Below are positions 35,654 through 44,698 of a stretch of DNA of 64,000 nucleotides, piece by piece. The notes below the pieces were generated by a model. The model did no database searches. It was not told where the DNA came from and was given only the letters and a program-made list of their open reading frames with translations. The DNA lies in contig NC_011894.1 in NCBI RefSeq assembly GCF_000022085.1, forward strand, positions 6,929,001-6,993,000, in the 5' to 3' direction. This DNA comes from Methylobacterium nodulans ORS 2060 (GTDB taxonomy: Bacteria > Pseudomonadota > Alphaproteobacteria > Rhizobiales > Beijerinckiaceae). Positions within the stretch are counted from its first letter, which is position 1. Each line of letters begins with the position of its first letter. A program made the position numbers and the translations under genes.

Positions 35654-37990
35654 TCAGACATCGGTGGTCGCATGGTCCAGTGGCTCGCGCCGTACCGTCA
35701 CGAGGTCGGTCTCGGCGGAGGCTCGGATGCGGACCGGGATGGATTTTGCGGCCGGAGTCTTCGACTGCTCGTCGTGATGCGAGAGCGGCATCAGCGGGTT
35801 CATCTCCGGATAGTAGGCACCCAAGCACCCGTCCGGCAGCGAGAAGGGGACGACCTTCAACCCGGACACCTCCCGGTCCACGCCATCCTCCGCGTCGCTC
35901 ACCAGGGACACAATCTGACCCTCGTGGAGATTCGCCCGCTTCATCTCGTCATGATTGATGAGAAGGACGTCCCGCGTGCCCTCGATCCCGCGCATGCGAT
36001 CGCTGTAGCCGTAGATCGTCGTGTTGAACTGGTCGTTCGACCTTATCGTGATCAGCCGGTAGCGGCCCGGCGCGTCCTTGAAGCCGCTGGCAGTCATCGT
36101 CTTGGGCGTCGTGAACTCGGCCTTGCCGCTCTTCGTCTTCCATATCCGTTCGCGTGCCGAATTGCCCCGATAGAAGCCGCCCGGTGTCCACATTCGTTCG
36201 TTGAAGTCGTGGAACTCCTCTGAGTAGGTCTCGGCGATCTCGTCGCGAATCAGCGCATAATCGCCCACCCATTCGTCCCACTTCACCTTCGGGTTGGGCT
36301 TGAGCGTCGCCTTGGCGAGGCCCGCCACGATCGCGACCTCCGACTTGAGGGACTCACTCGCTGGCGTGCGCCGCCCCAGCGATCCGTGGATGCAGCTGAA
36401 CGTGTCCTCGATGCTGACCGCCTGCGGGCCGGTCGCCTGCAGGTCCTCTTCGGTTCGGCCACGGCAGGGCAACAGGTAGGCGATCTCGCCATTCACGAGG
36501 TGACTGCGGTTGAGCTTGGTTGCCACCTGTACGGTCAGCCGCATCTTCGTCCAGGCGCGCTCCATCCGGTCGCGTTCTGGGATGGCGCGTACGAAATTGC
36601 CGCCGAGCCCGAAGAAGGCCTTCACCGTGCCGGCCAGGATGCCCTCGCAGGCTTCCACCGTGTTCATGCCCTTGTCGCGCGGCGGCTCGAAGCCGAACTG
36701 GGCGGCGATCTTGTCGAGGGGGACGAGTTCGGGCTTTTCGGAGATGCCGACCGTGCGCTGCCCCTGGACGTTCGAGTGTCCGCGCACGGGCGAGATGCCG
36801 GTGCCATCCCGTCCGATATTGCCCTTGAGGAGCAGCATGTTGACGAAGAGGGCGATGTTCTCGAAACCGTGCACGTGCTGCGTCAGCCCCATGCCGTAGA
36901 TCCCGATCACCCGGTCGGCCTCGACATAGACCTGGGCGGCGCCCTCGATGTCGCTCCGGCTCAGACCCGATTCGCGCTCGATCTCCTCCCAGGAGGTGGC
37001 CCGGACCTTGGCCTCAAATTCCTCCAAGCCTGTCGTATGCTGCGCGATGAAATCGACGTCGAGCACGCGCTTGCCCTGCTTTTTCGCCTCATCGTCGGCC
37101 GCGAGGACATGCTTGCAGATACCCATGAGGATCGCGACGTCGCCGCCCGGCCGCACCTGATGGTACTGCGCGCTGATCCGGGTCTCCTGCCCGGTGAGCA
37201 TCTCCACAGGGTTCTGTGGGTTGATGAAGACCTCCAGGCCCTTCTCGCGTACAGGGTTGAAGGTGATGATCGGGACCCCGCGCTTGGCCGCCTCTTGGAG
37301 CGGGTGCAGAAAGCGCGGCGAGTTGGAGCCGGTGTTCTGGCCGAAGAAAAACATCGCGTCGCAATTCGATAGGTCATCGAACACGACCGTGCCGACTCCG
37401 GCACCGATCACCTTCTTGAGCGCCACGGCGGTGGTCTCGTGGCACATGTTGGATGAGTCCGGGAGATTGTTATTCCCATACATCCGCGCGAAGAGTGCAT
37501 AGAGATAGGATGCCTCGAGGCTGGCGCGACCCGACGAATAGAAAACGACCGATTTTGGATCGAACATCCTGAGCTCGGACCCGATCTCGCGGAAGGCTTC
37601 CTCCCACTCGCACGGGACATACTTGTCGGTCGCCGGATCATAGCGCATCGGGTGCGTGAGCCGCCCCTGCTGCTCAAGGTCATAATCCTTCCAGTTCCGC
37701 AGCTCGGTCAGCGTGTGCTTGGCGAAAAAATCCGGAGTACAGCGGCGGCTGGTCAGCTCCCAGAGAGTGGCCTTGGCGCCGTTCTCGCAGAACTCGAAGG
37801 GATGATAGTTCGCCGGCTTGGACCAGGAGCAGGAGACGCACATGAAGCCGCGCGGCTTGTTCTGGCGGTACAGCGTCTCGGTCGCAAGGGGGGTCGCCCA
37901 CTCCTTGCCGAAGATGCGGGCGATGCCCCGGATAGAGCCCCAACCGCCGGCCGGACCGTCATAATGCGCCGTGTTCTCCTCACCAGGCAT
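35654..37990 (-). CDS. FdhF/YdeP-family molybdopterin oxidoreductase
   Basis: 778 residues, typical for the formate-dehydrogenase-alpha-like YdeP family. The N-terminus has CVSCSWSKPANYHPFEFCEN, the family signature with only part of a 4Fe-4S ligand set. HETTAVALKKVIGAGVGTVV, FFGQNTGSNSPRFLHP, and GISPVRGHSNVQGQRTVG are molybdopterin-binding segments. The C-terminal MopB domain includes YRLITIRSNDQFNTTIYGYS. A cytoplasmic redox enzyme is expected; formate is only a guess. No FdhD, small subunit or cofactor gene is adjacent. AGTGGAGAATAGGG before 37990 supports the start. The 278 bp upstream, up to the oxidase operon, have no supportable gene. Confidence 0.85.
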   Translation of the reverse strand: MPGEENTAHYDGPAGGWGSIRGIARIFGKEWATPLATETLYRQNKPRGFMCVSCSWSKPANYHPFEFCENGAKATLWELTSRRCTPDFFAKHTLTELRNWKDYDLEQQGRLTHPMRYDPATDKYVPCEWEEAFREIGSELRMFDPKSVVFYSSGRASLEASYLYALFARMYGNNNLPDSSNMCHETTAVALKKVIGAGVGTVVFDDLSNCDAMFFFGQNTGSNSPRFLHPLQEAAKRGVPIITFNPVREKGLEVFINPQNPVEMLTGQETRISAQYHQVRPGGDVAILMGICKHVLAADDEAKKQGKRVLDVDFIAQHTTGLEEFEAKVRATSWEEIERESGLSRSDIEGAAQVYVEADRVIGIYGMGLTQHVHGFENIALFVNMLLLKGNIGRDGTGISPVRGHSNVQGQRTVGISEKPELVPLDKIAAQFGFEPPRDKGMNTVEACEGILAGTVKAFFGLGGNFVRAIPERDRMERAWTKMRLTVQVATKLNRSHLVNGEIAYLLPCRGRTEEDLQATGPQAVSIEDTFSCIHGSLGRRTPASESLKSEVAIVAGLAKATLKPNPKVKWDEWVGDYALIRDEIAETYSEEFHDFNERMWTPGGFYRGNSARERIWKTKSGKAEFTTPKTMTASGFKDAPGRYRLITIRSNDQFNTTIYGYSDRMRGIEGTRDVLLINHDEMKRANLHEGQIVSLVSDAEDGVDREVSGLKVVPFSLPDGCLGAYYPEMNPLMPLSHHDEQSKTPAAKSIPVRIRASAETDLVTVRREPLDHATTDV

Positions 37991-38268
37991 CCCTATTCTC
38001 CACTGACAGGAGTGGTGGACATGGACTGCTCCCCTTCCAACCAGCTGTGTCGCTTCGGCGCTTTCGCAACTGCCGGAAGCGGCCTCGGAGTGCCCCGTCC
38101 ATTCAGAAACCGTGCGCTGACGTACCGTGTTCCTCGCCTGCCAAGTTTCGTGCCGTTTTGGACTTTCATGCCGCTCAGCTCGTCTTTGGCCATTCAGGCG
38201 GCCTGGCAAATGGCGCAAGGCCCCGAGCACCGAATGCCGGAACCGCAATGGCATCCTGGTTGGAGCGT

Positions 38269-38550
38269 TCAGGAGCGGGTCAACACGTCGCTGAGCGTCA
38301 GCGCGAACAGGACGCCCGCCCAGATGAAGCCGGCGGCGGCCGCAAGGCGCACCAGCCCGCGGGCCTCCTTCAGCTCCATGTAAAACACCAGCACAAGGAG
38401 CGCCTTCACGGCCGCGATGCCGAAGCCGATCGCCGTTGTGAGCGATCCGAGCTTCCAGAACGCGGCGAAGTAGCTCAGCGTGAGCAGCCCGAGGAGAGCC
38501 GCCCAAACCGCGAGGTTGCGAAGCCAGAGGGAGCGGATTGTCGGGCTCAT
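38269..38550 (-). CDS. ctaF: Cytochrome c oxidase subunit IV
   Basis: 93 residues with three membrane helices (VWAALLGLLTLSYFAAFW, AIGFGIAAVKALLVLVFYMEL, LVRLAAAAGFIWAGVLFALT). The middle FYMELK segment is the mark of the small CyoD/COX4_pro subunit of bacterial heme-copper oxidases. It stabilises the complex rather than catalysing. It is the last gene of the respiratory operon and overlaps subunit III by 4 bp. Confidence 0.85.
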   Translation of the reverse strand: MSPTIRSLWLRNLAVWAALLGLLTLSYFAAFWKLGSLTTAIGFGIAAVKALLVLVFYMELKEARGLVRLAAAAGFIWAGVLFALTLSDVLTRS

Positions 38551-39194
38551 GACGACCGCCCCGGCAGGTAGAAGACCGGGTAGAGGAAGACCCAGACGAT
38601 GTCGACGAGGTGCCAGTACAGGCCCGTCACCTCGACGTCGGGGCTCTCGCGCAGCTCCAGCCGCCCGAGCAGGCCTTGCAGCGCGAGCCGTCCGACGAGG
38701 ACGATCCCGATCGACAGGTGGACCGCGTGCACCCCCGTCATCACCCAGTAGAGGGCGAAGAAGATCTGGGCCGGCGCCTCGGGCAGCGGGAAGTCCGGAC
38801 CCGGCACGAGGCTCCTGTCGAGGTCCTCGCGGTACTCGAAGCCCTTCACGACAAGGAAGGCGACGCCCAGCGCCGCGGTGAGCGCGAGGCAGACGATCAC
38901 GAGACGGCGCAGGTCCTCCCGGGCGGCCGATCCCTGCACGGCGACCGCCATGGTGAGGCTGCTGGTGAGCAGGATCGCCGTGTTGAGGGTGCCGAAGGTG
39001 AGGTTCGTCTCGCGGCCTGCGGCCGCGAAGGCCTCCGGGTGGCCGATCCGCATCACCGCGTAGGTCAGGATCAGCGCCCCGAAGAACAGCATCTCGCTCG
39101 CGAGGAAGAGCCAGATGCCGAAGGTGGCCCCGTGCTTCTGCCGCCCGAGGTCGGACCAGGGCTCGCGGATCAGCCGCTCGGCGGCCTCGCTCAT
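38547..39194 (-). CDS. ctaE: Cytochrome c oxidase subunit III
   Basis: 215 residues, five-helix form. GIWLFLASEMLFFGALILTY carries the conserved glutamate region, TLNTAILLTSSLTMAVAV follows, and FFALYWVMTGVHAVHLSIG with VTGLYWHLVDIVWVFLYPV are the closing helices of the family. It lacks the two N-terminal helices of the mitochondrial type, as expected for caa3 oxidases. The ATG at 39194 overlaps the subunit I stop. Confidence 0.9.
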   Translation of the reverse strand: MSEAAERLIREPWSDLGRQKHGATFGIWLFLASEMLFFGALILTYAVMRIGHPEAFAAAGRETNLTFGTLNTAILLTSSLTMAVAVQGSAAREDLRRLVIVCLALTAALGVAFLVVKGFEYREDLDRSLVPGPDFPLPEAPAQIFFALYWVMTGVHAVHLSIGIVLVGRLALQGLLGRLELRESPDVEVTGLYWHLVDIVWVFLYPVFYLPGRSS

Positions 39195-40867
39195 TGCAGC
39201 AGCTCCTGCTCGCGCTGATAACTCGGCGGGCCGACCTCCGCCGACTGGCCCTCCGGGTGATAGTCGTAGGGGCCGCGCGCCACCCGCGGCTGGCGGAGGA
39301 AGTTCTTGTGCGGGGGCGGCGAGGTCGTGCTCCATTCGAGCCCGGTCGCGTCCCAGGGGTTGCTCGGCGCCTTGGCCGCGTAGAAGAGCGACCAGGTCAG
39401 GTAGCCGAGCGGCAGCAGGTAGGCCGCCGCCAGGATCGCGGCGCCGGACGACGACATCACGTTGTAGATCTGGAACTCCGGCGGATAGGTGTGGTAGCGC
39501 CGCGGCATCCCGAGATACCCGGCGACGAACTGCGGAAAGAAGGTCAGGTTGAAGCCGAAATACATCAGGATGGCGGCGAAGCGGGCCCAGGATTCCGGGT
39601 ACATCTTGCCCGTCACCTTCGGCCACCAGAGGTGCAAGCCACCGAAGAAGGCCGAGACCGAGCCGCCCACCATGATGTAGTGGAAATGCGCGACGACGAA
39701 GTAGGTGTCGGTGACGTGCACGTCGATCGGGATGGCGGCGAGGAACAGCCCCGACAGGCCGCCCGTCGTGAACAGCCCGATGAAGCCGAGGGCATAGAGC
39801 ATCGGGGCGCTGAACGCGATCTGGCCGCGGTAGAGCGAGAAGGTCCAGTTGAAGACCTTGATGGCCGACGGCACCGCGATGATGAAGGACAGGAACGAGA
39901 AGATCAGGGCAGCAAAGGGCGACATGCCCGATACGAACATGTGGTGCCCCCAGACGAAGAAGCCGATGCCGGCGATCGCCAGGATGGCGTAGACCATGAA
40001 GCTGTAGCCGAAGATGCGCCGCCGCGCGAAGACCGGGATGATCTCCGAGACGACGCCCATGGCCGGCAGCACCATGATGTAGACGGCCGGGTGCGAGTAG
40101 AACCAGAACAGGTGCTGGAACAGGATCGGGTCGCCGCCGCGGTTGGGGTCGAAGATCGGCAGGCCGAGCCAGCGCTCGGCCATCACCAGCAGGAGCGAGA
40201 TCGCCAGCACCGGCGTCGCCAGCACGATGATGATGCTGGTCGCGTAGACCGCCCAGACGAAGAGCGGCAGGCGGAACCACGTCATGCCGGGGCAGCGCAG
40301 CATGTGCACGGTCGCGATGATGTTGACGCCCGTGGCGATGGTGGAGAATCCGGCCAGGAACACGCCCATCGCCGCCGCGAAGACGTGCGAGTTCGAGAAC
40401 ATCGTCGAGAAGGGCGTGTAGAAGGTCCAGCCGGTATCGACCCCGCCGGCGATCAGCGCGTAGACGGTGCAGGCCCCGGCCGCCACGGTGAGGTACCAGC
40501 TGAACAGGTTGAGCCGCGGGAAGGCGAGGTCCGAGGCGCCGATCATCAGCGGCACCAGGAAGATGCCGAGCGTGTTCGGGATGGAGGGCACCAGGAAGAA
40601 CCACACCATCACGATGCCGTGGAATGAGAAGAGCTTGTTGTAGGTGTCCGAGGTGATGAGGTGGCCTTCCGGCGAGACGAGTTCCAGGCGCACCACGGTG
40701 ATCGCCGCGCCGCCCATGAAGAAGAAGAGCGTGATCACGATCGCGAACAGGATCGCGATGCGCTTGTGATCGGTGGTGGTGAGCCAGGAGCCGACCGTGC
40801 GGCTGAACCGCAGGTAGTCCGGCTCGGTCGGCAGGGGCAGTTCGCCGAGCGCGGCGGAATCGCTCAT
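39191..40867 (-). CDS. ctaD: caa3-type cytochrome c oxidase subunit I (A2 class)
   Basis: 558 residues, twelve helices. It carries the heme a and heme a3-CuB histidines: FSFHGIVMVWFF early, WFYSHPAVYIMVLPAMG, WGHHMFVSGM, and HVTDTYFVVAHFHYIMVGG. In the HP-VY helix the usual glutamate is replaced: YSHPAVY instead of GHPEVY. This YS pair is the diagnostic of A2-class oxidases, known from Rhodothermus and Thermus caa3, which still pump protons. With subunit II it reduces oxygen to water. Coupled by 4-base overlaps on both sides. Confidence 0.95.
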   Translation of the reverse strand: MSDSAALGELPLPTEPDYLRFSRTVGSWLTTTDHKRIAILFAIVITLFFFMGGAAITVVRLELVSPEGHLITSDTYNKLFSFHGIVMVWFFLVPSIPNTLGIFLVPLMIGASDLAFPRLNLFSWYLTVAAGACTVYALIAGGVDTGWTFYTPFSTMFSNSHVFAAAMGVFLAGFSTIATGVNIIATVHMLRCPGMTWFRLPLFVWAVYATSIIIVLATPVLAISLLLVMAERWLGLPIFDPNRGGDPILFQHLFWFYSHPAVYIMVLPAMGVVSEIIPVFARRRIFGYSFMVYAILAIAGIGFFVWGHHMFVSGMSPFAALIFSFLSFIIAVPSAIKVFNWTFSLYRGQIAFSAPMLYALGFIGLFTTGGLSGLFLAAIPIDVHVTDTYFVVAHFHYIMVGGSVSAFFGGLHLWWPKVTGKMYPESWARFAAILMYFGFNLTFFPQFVAGYLGMPRRYHTYPPEFQIYNVMSSSGAAILAAAYLLPLGYLTWSLFYAAKAPSNPWDATGLEWSTTSPPPHKNFLRQPRVARGPYDYHPEGQSAEVGPPSYQREQELLQ

Positions 40868-41805
40868 GACCGGTCCTCCGGGCTGTGGGCGAGGGAGCGG
40901 ATGTAGGCGACGAGGCTCTGGATCTCGCCCTCCGAGAGCCTCCCTGCGAAGCTCGGCATGATCGGCTCGTAGCCGGCGACCACGTCCTTCTTCGGCTGCA
41001 GGATGGAGTCGCGCAGATACGCCTCGTCCGCCGTGACGATGCGGCCGTCGCTGAGCGCGACCGTGCGGCCGTAGAGGCCGGCGAGGCTCGGCGCGTGGAC
41101 CTTCGCGGAGGGCGCGTGGCAGCCCGAGCAGCCGCGCTCGACGAAGAGCGCCGCCCCCTCCTTGGCGAGGTCGTCCCCTTCAGGCTGGGCGGCGAGCCAC
41201 GCGGCGTAGTCCTCGGGCGTCATCACCACGATCTTACCCCGCATGCGGGAATGGTCGGTGCCGCAATACTCGGCGCAGAGCAGGTGGAAGACGCCGAGCT
41301 TCGTTGCCTGGAACCAGGTCTCATGGAGCTGGCCCGGCACGACGTCCTGCTTGAGGCGGAAGGCCGGCACGAAGAAGGAGTGGATCACGTCCTGCGAGCG
41401 CAGCGCGAGGCGCACCGGCACGCCGATCGGCACGTGCAGCTCGTTGATCTCGCGGGCGCCGTTGCTGTGCAGCGTCTTCCACATCCACTGCTTGGCGACG
41501 ACCTGCACCTCGATCGCGTCCTTGGGCGGCAGGAAGGCCTTGATCTCGACCGAGGTGGCCCACCAGAACAGAAAGACGAACAGGAACAGGGTCGCGCTGG
41601 TCCAGCCGATCTCGAATTCGCGGCTCATCACCTCGGGCATTGGCCCGCGCGGCGCCGCCGAGCCGCGCCGGTAGCGCACCGAGAAGCCGATCAGCAGGCA
41701 GAGGACGAGGAGCAGGATCGTGCCGGAGAGCGCGAGCAGCCCGGCGAAGATGACGTCGATGCGCTGGGCCAGCGTCGAGGCGGTCTCGGGCCAGAAGGAG
41801 ATCAC
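40864..41805 (-). CDS. ctaC: Cytochrome c oxidase subunit II fused to cytochrome c
   Basis: 313 residues. Two N-terminal helices (GLLALSGTILLLVLCLLIGF, ATLFLFVFLFWWATSV) anchor a periplasmic cupredoxin domain with the CuA ligands HSFFVP and CAEYCGTDHSRM. WMWKT is the electron-entry aromatic patch. A C-terminal cytochrome c domain binds heme at CSGCH and has a distal methionine near IMPSFAGRLS. The fusion defines the caa3 type, so the oxidase can take electrons directly from alternative complex III. No lipobox is present. Confidence 0.95.
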   Translation of the reverse strand: MISFWPETASTLAQRIDVIFAGLLALSGTILLLVLCLLIGFSVRYRRGSAAPRGPMPEVMSREFEIGWTSATLFLFVFLFWWATSVEIKAFLPPKDAIEVQVVAKQWMWKTLHSNGAREINELHVPIGVPVRLALRSQDVIHSFFVPAFRLKQDVVPGQLHETWFQATKLGVFHLLCAEYCGTDHSRMRGKIVVMTPEDYAAWLAAQPEGDDLAKEGAALFVERGCSGCHAPSAKVHAPSLAGLYGRTVALSDGRIVTADEAYLRDSILQPKKDVVAGYEPIMPSFAGRLSEGEIQSLVAYIRSLAHSPEDRS

Positions 41806-42830
41806 GAGGCCTCACGGGCGGCGCGGCCGCCCCCTCCGTCACGCCTCGGCGCCGCGGGGTCATGGTAAAGGCTCGGCTCCTCATGCTGAGGTGCTGCGGC
41901 TCCGCCGCAGCCTCGAAGCACCCAGGACCGCTCCTCCCGGTCACCCTTGTCCCGGACCAGCGGTTTGGGGTGCTTCGAGGCAGCCTTCGGGCGATCGAAG
42001 ATCGCCCACAGCACTTCAGCATGAGGAGGGGGGTGGTCTCCAGAAGCGGTGGCTGCGCCGTTGCGGCCGAGGAACCACAAGGCAAGCGCCACCCCCAGCA
42101 CCGTCAGCACGGCGGCGATCATCATGAGTCGCGAGATCGCGAGCGTGTAGATCCCGTGCGCCGCGTCGAAGCCGTAGCACAGCACCGCGAGCCGGCCCGC
42201 GACACCGCCGATCGTCCCCCGGCCCGCTTCCAGGAGCGCAAGGCGCAGGTCCCGCCCGTCGAGGGCGAGCGTCGAGAGCGCGCGGGAGAGATGCCCGTCC
42301 GGGGTGACGGCCAGCACGGCGGCCGGGTGGGCGAACTGGTCGTGCTCGGCGTCGTAGGCGGTGTGGTAGCCGACCGCGCGGGTGAGACCGGCGACCGCCG
42401 CCGCCTCGCCGCGCAGGAGCGTGGTGGCGTCCCGCAAGGCCGGATCCGCCACCTGGGCGTCAAGGAGGGCTCGGCCCTCCTGCAGGCTGTCCTTCGGGTC
42501 GAGGCCGAGCACGATCAGGCGGTAATCGGCGCCGGGCCGCAGGCCCGTCTGCGCGAGCACGCTCGCCACGACGGCGAGCGCGGGCCCGCACAGGGTCCGG
42601 CAGGTGAAGTCGACGGGCAGCACCAGCGCCGGGCGTTCGCCGAGCGCGTCACCGAGCGCGAGGACGCGCCCGGTCTGGTCCGTGAAGCGCAAGGCCAGGG
42701 GAAGCCGCGCGCCGGCCGGGGGCGAGAGGCCGGCGCCCGCCAGATCGGCCTCGGACAGGCCGGCTTGGGCGGTCACTGGGGCGGCCACCGGAAGGAGTGC
42801 GATCAGCAGGGCGAGGAGGATGCGCCTCAT
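41802..42830 (-). CDS. SCO1/SenC-type copper chaperone with extended tail
   Basis: 342 residues. A signal peptide (LLALLIALLPVAAPVTAQA) leads to a thioredoxin-like fold with the copper motif in DFTCRTLCGPAL (CxxxC) and a conserved histidine in HDQFAHPAAVLAV. It delivers copper to the CuA site of subunit II, encoded next. After a C-terminal helix (MMIAAVLTVLGVALALWFLG) at residue 250, the last 75 residues are low-complexity and polar; their DNA is an inserted palindromic repeat (41876-42028). The tail is thus an accident of insertion rather than a domain. Confidence 0.85.
   Translation of the reverse strand: MRRILLALLIALLPVAAPVTAQAGLSEADLAGAGLSPPAGARLPLALRFTDQTGRVLALGDALGERPALVLPVDFTCRTLCGPALAVVASVLAQTGLRPGADYRLIVLGLDPKDSLQEGRALLDAQVADPALRDATTLLRGEAAAVAGLTRAVGYHTAYDAEHDQFAHPAAVLAVTPDGHLSRALSTLALDGRDLRLALLEAGRGTIGGVAGRLAVLCYGFDAAHGIYTLAISRLMMIAAVLTVLGVALALWFLGRNGAATASGDHPPPHAEVLWAIFDRPKAASKHPKPLVRDKGDREERSWVLRGCGGAAAPQHEEPSLYHDPAAPRRDGGGGRAAREAS
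41876..42028. repeat. 153-bp palindromic repeat inside the SCO gene
   Basis: The 20-base ends are inverted copies with one mismatch: CTCCTCATGCTGAGGTGCTG at 41876-41895 and CAGCACTTCAGCATGAGGAG at the other side. Inside, CCTCGAAGCACCC pairs perfectly with GGGTGCTTCGAGG. It resembles the dispersed REP/RPE-like repeats that can insert in frame into genes. Confidence 0.65.
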
Positions 42831-43231
42831 GGCCGCCGGCTCTCCTTGATCGGGCCGGGCGCCGAAGCGGGGGCGCCGACCGGGTCGAAGGCCGCCGCTC
42901 CCCGGCCGGCCAGGATTTCCATCGCGCGGGTGATCGGGATCCGGATCACGCCGTGGTCGCGGTCGACCCAGCCGTAATGGGAGAGGTTCTCATGCTGCGC
43001 ATCGAGGAGGCGCTTGAGGTCGCCCGGCGGGTCGAGCTGCAGGCCGGGCTGGGGCATCGCCCGCGGCGGAACCTGCCCGTGAGGGAGGGTGGTCCGGTCG
43101 TAGTAGAGCTTCAGCGCGCCCATCGTCAGGCCCGTGAAGACCGCGAAGCCGAAGACGGGGCCAAGCACCCGCAAGACCGGGACGCCGGGGGCTTCCGGGG
43201 GCTGATCCTTGCGGGCGGCGTCAGTGGACAT
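42827..43231 (-). CDS. Small membrane protein of the ACIII-oxidase operon
   Basis: 134 residues. One membrane helix (VLGPVFGFAVFTGLTMGALK) is followed by a periplasmic part with LSHYGWVDRDHGVIRIPITR, a motif I associate with small proteins in alternative complex III clusters. It has no heme motif or copper site. It overlaps actF by 11 bp and the SCO gene by 4 bp. A structural or assembly role in the complex is inferred from this fixed position. A longer start at 43312 is less likely because it would overlap actF much further. Confidence 0.6.
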   Translation of the reverse strand: MSTDAARKDQPPEAPGVPVLRVLGPVFGFAVFTGLTMGALKLYYDRTTLPHGQVPPRAMPQPGLQLDPPGDLKRLLDAQHENLSHYGWVDRDHGVIRIPITRAMEILAGRGAAAFDPVGAPASAPGPIKESRRP

Positions 43232-44180
43232 GGCCAGGGCCCCTTGCGAAAAGCGGCGCCGTCCAGCGGACGAGGCCGATGGTGAGGGCAGCGAGCAGGC
43301 AGAGGCTCGCACTGGCGAGGAGGAGGGCGAGGCCGCGCTCGTCGAAGGCCGGGACGACGAGCCAGAGCCGGTGCAGGGCGACCCCGAGGAGCACGAGGGC
43401 GCCGACGAGGCGCAGGACCGATCGGTTCTGGCGCAGGCTCTTGCGCAGCAGCAGCGCGAAGGGGAGGACGGCGCCCGCCACGAGGGCAGCGACGAGGAGC
43501 CAGACGAAGCCGTGCTCGGTGCGGCGCAGGTACCACTCCGCCTTGTCGGGCAGGTCGCCGTACCACGCCACGATGAAGGACATCAGGCCGATATAGACGG
43601 TGCCGAGCAGCGTCGCGATCAGGAGCCCGCCGAGATCCCCGGCCCGCTCGGTATCGAGCGAGGCCGGCGCCAGCAGGGCCGCGAAGGCGAGGGCGGAGAG
43701 GATCTGCTCGATGGCGAAGCCCGCCGCGAAGGCCGAGGAGACGAAGCCGGGCTCGACCGACAGCACCCAGTCGACCGCGATCACGCTGATCAGGATTCCG
43801 TGGAGGAGGAGCGCCAGGGCGGCGAAGAGCGGTCCGCCCCTTCCCGCCGCGACGACGAGCCCGACGGCCGACCAGACCACCAGCGCCAGCGTCGAGCGGG
43901 CGAGAAAGAAGGTCGGGTTCAGGAACTGGGGGCCGACCTGCGGCGGCGCATGGGCCGGATCGGCGGCCCAAGGATAGATTGCCGCCAGGGCGAGCCCGAT
44001 CGGCACGAAGGCGAGGGCTGCGAGCGGCATCAGCGCCGCCGTCGGGCGCAGCACCGGCCCGAGCGCCTCGCCCCAGCGCCCGCCGGTGAGGCCGTGGATG
44101 AGGAGCAGCACGAGGCTGCCGATCGGGATGCCGCTCCAGGCGGCATAGGCGGCGAGCCAGCCGCGGACGGCCTGATCCAT
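43221..44180 (-). CDS. actF: Alternative complex III subunit F
   Basis: 319 residues with about ten membrane helices (SGIPIGSLVLLLIHGLTGG, LMPLAALAFVPIGLALAAIY, TFFLARSTLALVVWSAVGL, ILISVIAVDWVLSVEPGFV). It resembles ActF, the second NrfD-like subunit, shorter than ActC. In structures of ACIII it contributes to the membrane core and a possible proton path. The ATG at 44180 overlaps the actE stop by one base; a GTG one codon earlier is also possible. Confidence 0.85.
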   Translation of the reverse strand: MDQAVRGWLAAYAAWSGIPIGSLVLLLIHGLTGGRWGEALGPVLRPTAALMPLAALAFVPIGLALAAIYPWAADPAHAPPQVGPQFLNPTFFLARSTLALVVWSAVGLVVAAGRGGPLFAALALLLHGILISVIAVDWVLSVEPGFVSSAFAAGFAIEQILSALAFAALLAPASLDTERAGDLGGLLIATLLGTVYIGLMSFIVAWYGDLPDKAEWYLRRTEHGFVWLLVAALVAGAVLPFALLLRKSLRQNRSVLRLVGALVLLGVALHRLWLVVPAFDERGLALLLASASLCLLAALTIGLVRWTAPLFARGPGHVH

Positions 44181-44698
44181 CACGGCAGCCTCCCGCTGGC
44201 CTCGGGCGCCTCGGCGAGGGTCGCGTGGCGCGACAGCTGCAGGGCCCGGATATAGGCGGCGATGGCCCAGCGCTCCGCGGGCGGGACGCGCGCCGCGTAG
44301 GAATACATCACGCCGTAGCCGTTGGTGATGACGTCGACGAAGTGGGTGGCCGGCGCGGCGCGCAGGCGCTCGGAATGGTAGGAGGGCGGCGGCGGGAAGC
44401 CCCGCTGCACGATCATGCCGTGCCCGTCGCCGTCATAGCCGTGGCAGGGCGAGCAGAAGACGTCGTAGCGATCGCGGCCGAGCCTGAGGAGCGCGGGCGT
44501 CACCTCCGGCTGGACCCTGAGCGCGGCGTCGCGGGCGAGGTCGCCCTCCGCCACGGTGCCGGCCGGCAGCGGCTGCGCCGAGGTGCCATCCAGCCAGATC
44601 GTCGAGGGCGCGTAGGCGTCGTAGCGCTTCTGCTGGAAGAGGCTCTGGTCCTGGCAGCCGGCGAGGAGCGCGGCTGCGAGCAGCACGGCCCGTCTCAT
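44180..44698 (-). CDS. actE: Alternative complex III subunit E, cytochrome c lipoprotein
   Basis: 172 residues. The N-terminus has a lipobox, VLLAAALLAGCQD, so it is probably anchored by lipid at the cysteine. One heme motif, CSPCHGYDGDGHG, sits near residue 90, with candidate methionine ligands in GMIVQRG and GYGVMYSYA. WAIAAYIRALQLS ends a class I cytochrome c fold. It would take electrons from the pentaheme subunit and pass them to the oxidase. Overlaps of 4 bp and 1 bp bind it to actD and actF. Confidence 0.9.
   Translation of the reverse strand: MRRAVLLAAALLAGCQDQSLFQQKRYDAYAPSTIWLDGTSAQPLPAGTVAEGDLARDAALRVQPEVTPALLRLGRDRYDVFCSPCHGYDGDGHGMIVQRGFPPPPSYHSERLRAAPATHFVDVITNGYGVMYSYAARVPPAERWAIAAYIRALQLSRHATLAEAPEASGRLP

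Noticed and set aside
37993..38193. A 66-codon minus-strand frame before the molybdoenzyme
   Set aside because: No ribosome site, no family, and no conservation that I can judge.
39194..40627. A 477-codon plus-strand frame opposite ctaD
   Set aside because: Rich in H, R, D and E with no domain; the minus-strand frame is an unmistakable oxidase subunit I.
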